DNA of 6,187 nucleotides from an uncultured Lewinella sp. (GTDB lineage: Bacteria > Bacteroidota > Bacteroidia > Chitinophagales > Saprospiraceae), in NCBI GenBank assembly GCA_938021455.1, contig CALIGP010000381.1:1-6187 (forward strand). The letters run 5' to 3'. The notes beneath the pieces are model-generated. The model had not been told where the DNA came from. It saw only the letters and a list, made by a program, of their open reading frames with translations, and searched no databases. Position numbers and translations under genes: made by a program. This document shows, in pieces, positions 1-5,758 of the stretch. Position 1 is the first letter of the stretch; each line of letters begins with the position of its first letter.

Positions 1-129
1 GGTGATTCCGGAGCAACCTTTAGTTTCTCGGAGAAGTATGGTTTCGTCGGAATGGATTACGACAACCTCCATGGCAGCCAATTTCAATTCAGTTTAGTCC
101 GCATAGATTCCACCGGAGTAGCCCAGTAG
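1..129 (+). CDS. C-terminal end of an unrecognised protein (5' truncated)
   Basis: Frame 1 is open from the first base to a TAG stop at 127-129, giving the last 42 residues of a protein whose start lies outside the window. The tail alternates hydrophobic and polar residues (for example FVGMDYDN and FQFSLVRID) and ends in STGVAQ, which reads like terminal beta-strands of an extracytoplasmic or beta-rich domain. I do not recognise the family from so short a piece; the C-terminal domain of a secreted phosphoesterase is one possibility, but nothing here proves it. Support for coding is the open frame, sensible amino-acid composition, and a terminator-like hairpin about 50 bp after the stop. It is on the same strand as the next gene but 255 bp away, so it is probably a separate transcription unit. 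Confidence 0.6.
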   Translation, partial: GDSGATFSFSEKYGFVGMDYDNLHGSQFQFSLVRIDSTGVAQ

Positions 130-181
130 TACTTTTGGCAACCCATGGTACAAACACGTATCCATTCCTACCGGATAAGCT

Positions 182-216
182 GCTCAATACTACTTTTCTA
201 CTATTGAGCTAATTTT
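182..216 (+). terminator. Candidate intrinsic terminator after the first gene
   Basis: An 8-bp perfect stem (GCTCAATA at 182-189 with TATTGAGC at 202-209) encloses a 12-nt loop and is followed by TAATTTT at 210-216. It lies 52 bp after the stop at 129, so it would end transcription of the upstream gene. The stem is A/T-rich and the loop long, so it is a moderate rather than strong terminator. Confidence 0.45.
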
Positions 217-263
217 CACCCCTTTTAAGACTAAATTTCCACTCTCTGGTGCATAGACACCGG

Positions 264-271
264 TACTTTTG
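264..271 (+). promoter_or_regulatory. Candidate Bacteroidota -7 box (TACTTTTG) upstream of the first paralogue
   Basis: TACTTTTG exactly matches the TAnnTTTG -7 consensus of Bacteroidota primary sigma factor promoters. It lies 113 bp before the ATG at 385, implying a leader of roughly 100 nt. The -33 element is poor: TTTC at 236-239 is the nearest candidate, with a spacer slightly longer than usual. The same octamer occurs at 130-137, directly after the stop of the upstream gene, and TACTTTTC at 191-198 lies inside the terminator loop, so the match could be chance in an A/T-rich gap. No stronger promoter is visible nearer to the start codon. Confidence 0.35.
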
Positions 272-384
272 CTTTAGTTAATCCAGTAGGTAGATGGCGG
301 TAGTTCTCGTTGAACAACACAAGCAACAACTCTCTTATTTACGGATTGGCTTAACCAACCAAATGAATTACTAAATAGTAGACT

Positions 385-870
385 ATGTCATTTTACACGA
401 AATTTTTCCTCCTGACTATTCTTTTTGCCTTCACCCTCACCCCGGTTCAAGCTGCATTTGTGGCTCTTCCGGTAGCCCAGGAGGTGGAAAGCGAATCTCC
501 ACAATTAGAACGCGCCTACGTTGAGCAGCAGCTGGGCCGGAAGCTAAAATTCAAGGAACGTATTGCCCTTTCCATTGTGCGAGGGAAAGCCAAGCGACAG
601 AACCGCCGAGCCGCTAAAATCGCAGCTGGTGAAAAGCCCGTAGACGGTTATGCTGTAGCTAGTTTGGTTTGTGGCATTCTCGCTTTTTTTACCGTGATTA
701 CCGGGGTGGCAGCCATTGTGTTGGGGATAATAGCACTGGGAAGGTTCAAGCGCGACCCGCAGTTTCGTACTGGAAAAGGAATGGCGATTGCTGGTATCAT
801 TACCGGCAGTCTTGTTATTATTGGTTTTTTAGCGCTGATTGCCTTTTTTGGAGCTTTTATGGGAAGTTAA
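385..870 (+). CDS. Secretory-signal, DUF4190-like membrane protein (copy 1 of a tandem pair)
   Basis: This 161-residue protein has a hydrophobic signal peptide (residues 1-23, likely cut after VQA), then a short variable spacer. Next is a highly charged segment (about 41-84: LERA, LGRKLKFKER, RGKAKRQNRR). Two hydrophobic stretches follow (about 89-119 and 132-158), separated by a basic loop FKRDPQFRTGKG. The VDGYAVASLVCGIL entry, the ALGRFKRDP turn and the GKGMAIAGI second helix are the pattern of DUF4190-type small membrane proteins. If the signal peptide is cleaved, the middle loop faces the cytoplasm and the lysine/arginine-rich segment the periplasm. Function is unknown. It is closely related to the next gene, residue for residue without gaps. 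No Shine-Dalgarno sequence is seen; the leader is A-rich, as expected for the phylum. The ATG is chosen because it places the signal peptide at the N-terminus and matches the sister gene's length. Confidence 0.87.
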   Translation: MSFYTKFFLLTILFAFTLTPVQAAFVALPVAQEVESESPQLERAYVEQQLGRKLKFKERIALSIVRGKAKRQNRRAAKIAAGEKPVDGYAVASLVCGILAFFTVITGVAAIVLGIIALGRFKRDPQFRTGKGMAIAGIITGSLVIIGFLALIAFFGAFMGS

Positions 871-885
871 ACTCACTGCTGGTAT

Positions 886-966
886 AGACTGATCCGACAA
901 GCCTTTGGCCCATTACTGCTCGTTGGAACGTGGGTAGAAGAGACGAAGTGTCTATCGGATCAGTCT
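886..966. repeat. 81-bp inverted-repeat element with internal hairpins
   Basis: A 12-bp perfect inverted repeat (AGACTGATCCGA at 886-897, its reverse complement at 955-966) encloses 57 nt. Inside, 909-913 can pair with 930-934 (four Watson-Crick pairs and one G-U), and AGAC at 941-944 pairs with GTCT at 950-953 around a 5-nt loop, almost stacked on the outer stem. The whole could fold as a three-way junction in RNA. It begins 15 bp after the stop of the first paralogue and ends 104 bp before the start of the second. No T-run follows, so it is not a classical terminator, and no flanking target duplication is evident. It may be a small palindromic mobile-type repeat or a structured intercistronic RNA; the sequence alone does not decide. 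Confidence 0.55.
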
Positions 967-1030
967 CATGCGAATAGGTAATCCTGGATTTAATGACGCA
1001 CACGTTTGGGAAGCCAGACCGGTTCCCGCT

Positions 1031-1052
1031 AGGTCGTTTATATTTACGACCT
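1031..1052 (+). promoter_or_regulatory. Hairpin or operator-like palindrome just before the second paralogue
   Basis: AGGTCGT (1031-1037) and ACGACCT (1046-1052) form a 7-bp perfect inverted repeat around an A/T-only 8-nt centre. It ends 18 bp before the ATG at 1071. It could be an operator for a dimeric regulator or a leader hairpin limiting translation. No equivalent occurs at the same place before the first paralogue, so the two copies may be controlled differently. Confidence 0.35.
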
Positions 1053-1070
1053 TGTCCAAAACGAAATAGC

Positions 1071-1559
1071 ATGCACTTTTCCAGCAGAGTTCTTCTCTTT
1101 TTCTGTGTCCTTTTGTGCACTACCTCTACGGTTGATGCGGCATTTTTTTCTCCACCAGTGGAAGCTCAGCAAGTCAAGCAGTTCCAGGAACTGGAGCGTG
1201 CTAATGTTGAGCAAAAACTAGGGCGAAAACTGACGTTCAAAGAGCGTTTAGGCCTTTCCATTGTTCGGGGAAAAGCCAAACGGCAAGCCCGGAGAGGCGC
1301 CAAAATTGCTGCCGGAGGCAGCCCCGTGGATGGCTATGCCGTGGCTAGTCTGGTCTGTGGGATCCTAGGCTTATTTACGCTTTTTACGGCCATTCCCGCA
1401 CTTGTTTTGGGCATTATTTCCTTAGGCCGTTTTAAACGGGACCCCCAATATAGAAGTGGCAAAGGGATGGCCATTGCGGGCGTAGTGCTTGGGGGGCTGG
1501 TCCTTTTTGCTGTACTGCTAATCATTGGTATTGTTGCCGCTACCTGGGGTAGAGAATAA
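1071..1559 (+). CDS. Secretory-signal, DUF4190-like membrane protein (copy 2 of a tandem pair)
   Basis: This 162-residue paralogue of the preceding gene has the same order of parts: signal peptide (1-23, likely cut after VDA), charged segment (LERANVEQ, LGRKLTFKER, RGKAKRQARR), then two hydrophobic stretches (about 89-119 and 132-157) split by FKRDPQYRSGKG. Aligned without gaps, residues 41-140 are identical at about 77 of 100 positions by hand count; the signal peptide, spacer and C-terminal tail have diverged. The frame is open upstream to an ATG at 993, but that start would place 26 polar residues before the signal peptide. The ATG at 1071 gives an N-terminal signal peptide and matches the sister protein, so it is preferred. 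The leader is A-rich (AAAACGAAATAGC). Function is unknown; a membrane or envelope role is inferred from topology only. Confidence 0.87.
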   Translation: MHFSSRVLLFFCVLLCTTSTVDAAFFSPPVEAQQVKQFQELERANVEQKLGRKLTFKERLGLSIVRGKAKRQARRGAKIAAGGSPVDGYAVASLVCGILGLFTLFTAIPALVLGIISLGRFKRDPQYRSGKGMAIAGVVLGGLVLFAVLLIIGIVAATWGRE

Positions 1560-1598
1560 GCCAGCATGAAGCAGGTACTCGTTCATCGATCGGCTTTT
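1558..1598 (+). terminator. Weak terminator-like hairpin after the tandem pair
   Basis: AAGCC at 1558-1562, overlapping the TAA stop, pairs with GGCTT at 1592-1596. Inside an asymmetric internal loop, ATGAA at 1566-1570 pairs with TTCAT at 1582-1586. A run of four T follows from 1595. The stem is interrupted, so this is a modest candidate. It would separate the paralogue pair from the carboxypeptidase gene starting at 1666. Confidence 0.35.
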
Positions 1599-1665
1599 AT
1601 TCGCCCAAGCTACTTCCATCTAATTTAAAATCGCGGTACTTAACTTCGACGCACAAAATAACACT

Positions 1666-4299
1666 ATGCGATCTTTTTTACTCATCCAGCTATTCCTCAT
1701 TTCGACAGTCACATTTGCGCAACAAGACGTCTTTCAGCGTCTTTCATTTCCAGATAACGGTAGGGTGGGAGAGTTGGTCTCTCCGGCAGAATTCCTTGGT
1801 TACGAGCTGGGAGAGCGTTTTACGGAATACGCTCGCTCGGTAGAGTACTTTCATTTGCTGGCGAAGAATAGCCCCCGGATAGAAATTGAGAAATACGGGG
1901 AGACGTACGAGAAGCGTCCATTATTGATGCTAACCGTAAGCGATGAGGCTAATATGGCGAAGATCAACCAGATCCGATTAAATCAGCTGGCCCTGGTGAA
2001 TGCAGCGAAGGAGGCGCGGGCGCAGGTGCAGAGTTTGGTGGAGGGCCAACCGGTGATCAACTCATACAGTTACAACATCCACGGTAACGAAGCCTCTTCG
2101 ACGGAAGCCGCGATGCAGGTAGCTTACGAGCTGGCGACGACCAAAGACGCGACCCTCCTGGCCGCCCTCAGAGAAACGGTCAACCTTATGTTCATCTGTA
2201 TCAACCCGGACGGCCGCGACCGCTACGTCTACTGGGCCAACTCCGTCGCCCGTAACACCGGCGGACAGGAGCCCCGGGACCTGCAGCACTACGCTCCGTG
2301 GCCAAACGGCCGTACGAACCACTACTGGTTCGACCTGAACCGAGACTGGGTATGGGGCGTCCACCCCGAAAGCCGTGGCCACACCACCGCTTACCAAAAA
2401 TGGATGCCACAGGTACACACCGATTATCATGAGCAGGGCTATGACGCCAACTACTTCACCGTGCCCGGCACTACGCCCCGGAATTTGCTCCTACCGGATG
2501 CCTACGAGACCTGGGCGGACACCTTCGGTCGGGCCAACATCACCGAGTTCAATAAAAAGGGGCTTAGCTACTTCACCCGCGATCGCTTCGATTTCTACTA
2601 CCCGAGCTACGGCTCCAGCTACCCGACCGTGATGGGGGCCATCGGGATGTTGACAGAGCAGGGGGGAATCGGCGCGCACCGCGCCGTGGAAACGGAGGAT
2701 GGTTACGTGTTGACCCTTCGCCAGCGGGTATATGACCACTTCACCACCAGCCTGGCCCAGGTCAAAGCCTCCGCCCGCAACCGCAAAGCCCTGATCAACT
2801 ACAGCGTTGATGCCTGGAATCCGCTCAACAGTAAAGCCTCGGCTACTGCCTATCTGATCGAGAATGATGGGAGCGAGTACTTCAATGACGTCCTGAAAAT
2901 GCTCTTGCTTAACGGCGTGGAAGTGGAGCGGACAACGGAGGCCTTCACTGCTTCCGCAACCAATTTCCGTACCCGCGTCAGCGCCCAAAAACAGTATGCC
3001 TCCGGCAGTCTCATCGTTGCTACGGAGCAACCGCGCCACCTTTTCGTCAACAGTATTCTGAGTAATGACCTACAGATCGAAGACAGCGTGATGTACGATA
3101 TGTCGACTTGGTCAGCGCCGCTGGCCTACAACCTGGAAGCTTACTCCTTTAATCGCCCCGTGCAGGTGGATACCGAGCTGATAACGGAGGTAGAGGAGAG
3201 CGGCATGGTCGTTCCCGTTGGTGGAAACGGTAAGGCCTACGCCTACGTGATCGATTGGAGTCAGCGCAACGCCCCCCGCGCCCTGGCCAAACTCTGGAAG
3301 GCTGGCTACCGCGTCCGCGCCTCCAACGAAGGCTTTGGCGCTGATGATGGATCTGAATTCGGGGCGGGTAGCCTCATTGTGCTTGCTGGCCGTAATCTGG
3401 ACCGCGAAAAGGGTATGGAAACCGACATGCGCCGTCTGGCTAACGCCGAAAAAATTAATATTCACCGCTTTACTACCGGGCGGATGAAGGACGGCAATGA
3501 CCTGGCCAGTACGCGTAATTTCCCCGTCAAGCAACCCCGCGTTGCCATGCTCGTGGAACCACCCTTCAATGTCTACACCAGCGGACAGGTCTACTTCCTC
3601 TTCGACTGGGAAACCGAACTTCCCGTCGAACGCATCCGCGTTTCTACGCTAGCGCAAACCGATATACCCAAATTCGGCTCTCGCTACGGAATGGCCAACC
3701 TAAATGACTATAATGTTCTGATCCTACCCGACGCCAGAAACTTGGAAAAGGTCTTCGGCCAAAGTGGACAAGCTCACCTAAAGCGCTGGCTCTCCGAAGG
3801 CGGAACGCTGGTTAGCATTGGCTCCAGTGCCGAGTTCTTCACTAAACGTAGTGGCTTCCTTAAGCAGCAGGAAATCATCTCTCCGGACCGGGATACCTCC
3901 GAGAAATCCAAACTCCTCTCTTACAACGAACGGACTGATTACTTTGGAAAGCAGCGTATCCCAGGTTCTGCCCTGAACGCCACCATCGACGTTACCCATC
4001 CCCTTGCCTTCGGCATGAAGCCGGAGGTTTACACCCTGAAATTCGGTTCTAACTCTCTCAAGCCTGATGCAGGCCTGCAAACCGTTGGCCGCTACGCCAC
4101 CGACGCGAGCGAATTGCTCGCCTCCGGCTACGCCTCCCCGAAAAACCTGGAATCACTAGCCGGAAACACCTGGGCAGGTGTCCGCCCCTACGGCAGTGGC
4201 CGCATTGTCTACTTCTTGGACAACCCTCACTACCGGATGTTCTGGCGCGGGCCCAGCCGGATGATGCAGAATGCGGTGATGATTGTGCCGGGGATGTAG
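1666..4299 (+). CDS. Secreted M14-family zinc carboxypeptidase with C-terminal GATase1-like domain
   Basis: This 877-residue protein starts with a signal peptide (about 1-18, cut near TFA|QQ) and should act in the periplasm or outside the cell. The M14 metallopeptidase domain covers about residues 40-370. Visible motifs are HGNE (H139 and E142, first two zinc ligands), NPDGRDR (180-186), FDLNRDW (222-228, with the Asn-Arg pair that binds the substrate carboxylate in M14 enzymes), DYHEQG (H255, third zinc ligand) and LTEQGG (E331, expected catalytic glutamate). The catalytic set therefore looks intact. The rest (about 390-877) includes, from about 624 on, a flavodoxin/class-I-glutaminase-like fold (DYNVLILPDA, LKRWLSEGGTLVSIGSS, GSGRIVYFLDNPHYR). 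The usual nucleophile-elbow position reads GSS, not GxC, so this part is probably not a glutaminase. The length suits the large Bacteroidota M14 proteins. No type IX sorting tail is evident. Substrate is unknown; removal of C-terminal residues from peptides is the family inference. It appears monocistronic. Confidence 0.93.
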   Translation: MRSFLLIQLFLISTVTFAQQDVFQRLSFPDNGRVGELVSPAEFLGYELGERFTEYARSVEYFHLLAKNSPRIEIEKYGETYEKRPLLMLTVSDEANMAKINQIRLNQLALVNAAKEARAQVQSLVEGQPVINSYSYNIHGNEASSTEAAMQVAYELATTKDATLLAALRETVNLMFICINPDGRDRYVYWANSVARNTGGQEPRDLQHYAPWPNGRTNHYWFDLNRDWVWGVHPESRGHTTAYQKWMPQVHTDYHEQGYDANYFTVPGTTPRNLLLPDAYETWADTFGRANITEFNKKGLSYFTRDRFDFYYPSYGSSYPTVMGAIGMLTEQGGIGAHRAVETEDGYVLTLRQRVYDHFTTSLAQVKASARNRKALINYSVDAWNPLNSKASATAYLIENDGSEYFNDVLKMLLLNGVEVERTTEAFTASATNFRTRVSAQKQYASGSLIVATEQPRHLFVNSILSNDLQIEDSVMYDMSTWSAPLAYNLEAYSFNRPVQVDTELITEVEESGMVVPVGGNGKAYAYVIDWSQRNAPRALAKLWKAGYRVRASNEGFGADDGSEFGAGSLIVLAGRNLDREKGMETDMRRLANAEKINIHRFTTGRMKDGNDLASTRNFPVKQPRVAMLVEPPFNVYTSGQVYFLFDWETELPVERIRVSTLAQTDIPKFGSRYGMANLNDYNVLILPDARNLEKVFGQSGQAHLKRWLSEGGTLVSIGSSAEFFTKRSGFLKQQEIISPDRDTSEKSKLLSYNERTDYFGKQRIPGSALNATIDVTHPLAFGMKPEVYTLKFGSNSLKPDAGLQTVGRYATDASELLASGYASPKNLESLAGNTWAGVRPYGSGRIVYFLDNPHYRMFWRGPSRMMQNAVMIVPGM

Positions 4300-4331
4300 T
4301 TGGGGTGAGGAGCAGGAGCTCCTCACCCCAA
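4300..4331. terminator. Strong hairpin between convergent genes, probable bidirectional terminator
   Basis: A 14-bp perfect stem (4300-4313 with 4318-4331) closes a 4-nt AGGA loop. It starts on the base after the carboxypeptidase TAG and ends three bases before the minus-strand stop codon at 4335-4337, so it fills nearly all of the 35-bp gap between the two convergent genes. The stem is G/C-rich. The tails on both sides lack a long T-run (TAATTACTTTG on the plus side), so termination efficiency is uncertain, but placement and symmetry argue for a shared terminator. Confidence 0.75.
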
Positions 4332-4334
4332 TAA

Positions 4335-5027
4335 TTACTTTGCTTTAATCCCACACCCAATCGCCTTCACTTCAGCGGGGCTTGGATCTTCGCCTTTTTC
4401 CAGGGCAGCGACGGCCATTTCCACGTAAGCTTCCGTCACGTCTTCAGCGTCTTGCGGGCTATCATCGATGGCACCGTGGTAGCGGAGCACCCGATCGGCA
4501 TCGAGCAGATAGACTTCTGGCGTCTTGCTGGCGCCGTACTGCGGATAAACGCTTTGATCGGAATCGATCACGTAGGCGAAGCCAAAGCCACGATCAGCGG
4601 CTCTTTCTTTCATAGCCTCCAGGTTGTCGCCGGGCTTGAGCTCAACGTCGTTGGGCTGGATGGCGATTAACGGGTAGCCCATTTTGCTTAGCTTTTCATG
4701 CAGCGCCACCAGGCGGGGCTCATACATCTTGGCGTAGGGGCAGGTGTTGCAGGTAAAGGTGACCGCATAACCTTTTGGCTTTTCGCCGTTGGCGTCCATC
4801 ATGGTGGCCAGGCTGTGCATCTCCCCGTCGATGCCTTCAAGTTTGAAGTCAGGAGCAACGTCACCGATTTGTAGACCGGCCATGGGCTCTGAGGCCATTT
4901 TTGGCGCAGCCGCAGGTGCGGTGTTTTGTTCGACTTCAGCAGAGGCTACCTCCGCGGTGTTCGCTTGCCCGCAAGCGGTAAGGATGACCAGCAGGGCGAG
5001 GGGGAAGAGGTTAAGAATAATTCTCAT
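4335..5027 (-). CDS. Peroxiredoxin-like / thioredoxin-fold lipoprotein with CNTC motif
   Basis: This 230-residue protein begins with a lipoprotein signal peptide; the lipobox LTAC puts the lipidated cysteine at residue 19, so it should be membrane-anchored and face the periplasm. An Ala/Glu/Pro-rich tether (about 22-50) leads to an AhpC/TSA-type thioredoxin fold: IGDVAPDFKLEGIDG entry (54-68), redox motif CNTCPY (C93, C96), and the cis-proline region KTPEVYLLD (P170). The CNxCPYxK pattern and the GCGIK ending with a third cysteine (C225) resemble the PRX-like (thioredoxin family) group, whose members often end in GCSIKW. The likely role is thiol-disulfide exchange or peroxide-linked redox chemistry; the substrate cannot be read from sequence. 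It is the second gene of a minus-strand pair, 21 bp after the TlpA-like gene, and converges on the carboxypeptidase. Confidence 0.88.
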   Translation of the reverse strand: MRIILNLFPLALLVILTACGQANTAEVASAEVEQNTAPAAAPKMASEPMAGLQIGDVAPDFKLEGIDGEMHSLATMMDANGEKPKGYAVTFTCNTCPYAKMYEPRLVALHEKLSKMGYPLIAIQPNDVELKPGDNLEAMKERAADRGFGFAYVIDSDQSVYPQYGASKTPEVYLLDADRVLRYHGAIDDSPQDAEDVTEAYVEMAVAALEKGEDPSPAEVKAIGCGIKAK

Positions 5028-5048
5028 TGGTTGGATTGATTTTGTGCT

Positions 5049-5579
5049 TTAACGGATGGCGTCTACGCTGGATTTTAATTCTGCGTAGGAATTATACTTT
5101 TCGGCGTGAAAAACCCGCTTATCGCCGCGATAGATCATCGTTACGGGAATGGCGCCACTCCATTCGGGGTCTACCCGATCTATCCAGTTGTTGTACTTGC
5201 TGTCGGCAAGGGCGATTACCGGAGGAAGATCAGGGCGGGCGGCGACGAACTTCTTTAGCTTGGTCTCAATGTCTTTCTTGAAGTCGAGGCTAACGGCAAT
5301 AACCTCCGTGTCGGGGCCAGCCTCCTTCGCTAGCTGCTCGAAGTAGGGCATCTCCTCCACGCAGGGTTTACACCAGGTCGCCCAGAAATTGATGACGTAG
5401 GTTTTGTCGTCATTTTGGTTGAAGAGTGGAGCGACATCATCGAAAGAATCATAAACGGGGTAGGAGAGTCCTTCCGAATTGGGTTGGAGCAGGGCGGTTA
5501 TGGCCGATGGCGTGGCTTCAGGGGTGGAAGCTTGGCAGGCGATGAAAAGGAGGGGGAGGAGGTAGAGGAAAATGCGCAT
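5049..5579 (-). CDS. TlpA/ResA-like thioredoxin-fold lipoprotein
   Basis: This 176-residue protein carries a short lipoprotein signal peptide with lipobox FIAC (lipidated C15), a tether of about 30 residues, and a thioredoxin fold. The redox motif WCKPC (69-73) sits in the typical VINFWATWCKPCVEEMP context of TlpA/ResA/DsbE-type reductases, and the cis-proline is P145 (GAIPVT). Proteins of this kind reduce disulfides on the outer face of the membrane, for example in cytochrome c maturation, but no cytochrome gene is in view, so the partner is unknown. It is the first gene of the minus-strand pair and probably shares a transcript with the downstream CNTC lipoprotein. The region before its ATG is A/T-rich; no convincing -7/-33 pair was found there. 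Confidence 0.92.
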   Translation of the reverse strand: MRIFLYLLPLLFIACQASTPEATPSAITALLQPNSEGLSYPVYDSFDDVAPLFNQNDDKTYVINFWATWCKPCVEEMPYFEQLAKEAGPDTEVIAVSLDFKKDIETKLKKFVAARPDLPPVIALADSKYNNWIDRVDPEWSGAIPVTMIYRGDKRVFHAEKYNSYAELKSSVDAIR

Positions 5580-5641
5580 GGGAAGAAATTAGAAAAAAAT
5601 GGAGATGCCAAAATAGGGAATGTCAAAGTTATTGTCTTCTT

Positions 5642-5698
5642 TGGTTGAGACGCTATGCGTCGAAATAAAGCCCATGTCGACGCATAGCGTCTCAACCA
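5642..5698. repeat. 22-bp perfect inverted repeat (GAGACGC/GCGTCTC palindromic element)
   Basis: Positions 5642-5663 and 5677-5698 are perfect reverse complements over 22 bp, with a 13-nt spacer (AATAAAGCCCATG). Each arm contains GACGC-TAT-GCGTC and is itself close to a palindrome, so alternative small hairpins are possible. It lies between two divergent genes, 62 bp from the TlpA-like start and 60 bp from the gabD start, so it cannot be a terminator for either. Dispersed palindromes with GAGACGC...GCGTCTC cores are, as I recall, common in Bacteroidota and some other genomes; a REP- or MITE-like repeat is therefore the best reading. A regulatory role between divergent promoters is the alternative. 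Confidence 0.75.
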
Positions 5699-5758
5699 TC
5701 GGCGGCAAGTAGCGATCTTTCAATTCCCCCTCCGCGTTACCCTAAAAATCAAAACCTT

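Noticed and set aside
669..887. 72-codon plus-strand open frame overlapping the first paralogue
   Set aside because: It is an out-of-frame shadow of the membrane-helix coding region, rich in Trp, Tyr and Cys, and has no independent support.
886..966. Reading the 81-bp inverted repeat as an insertion sequence or CRISPR unit
   Set aside because: It is too short to encode a transposase, shows no target duplication, and is not repeated at regular spacing in the window.
993..1070. Upstream in-frame ATG extending the second paralogue by 26 residues
   Set aside because: It would put a polar, basic stretch before the signal peptide and break the gap-free match to the first paralogue; it also lies in the hairpin-bearing intergenic region.
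857..1120. 87-codon minus-strand open frame across the gap between the paralogues
   Set aside because: It overlaps the 3' end of one gene and the signal-peptide coding part of the other, runs through the inverted repeat, and has a composition unlike a folded protein.
2491..3039. 182-codon open frame on the minus strand inside the carboxypeptidase gene
   Set aside because: It is antisense to a well-supported gene with intact catalytic motifs; the translation has no recognisable domain and arises from the G/C-rich codon bias of the plus strand.
3112..3534. 140-codon minus-strand open frame inside the carboxypeptidase gene
   Set aside because: Same reason: a codon-bias shadow without a signal peptide, domain or plausible leader.
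5415..5648. 77-codon plus-strand open frame opposite the start of the TlpA-like gene
   Set aside because: It is antisense to the lipoprotein signal and tether and has a low-complexity Glu/Gly/Lys-rich translation.
5642..5698. Reading the 22-bp palindrome as an intrinsic terminator
   Set aside because: The flanking genes are divergent, so no transcript from a visible gene ends here, and no T-run follows on either strand.
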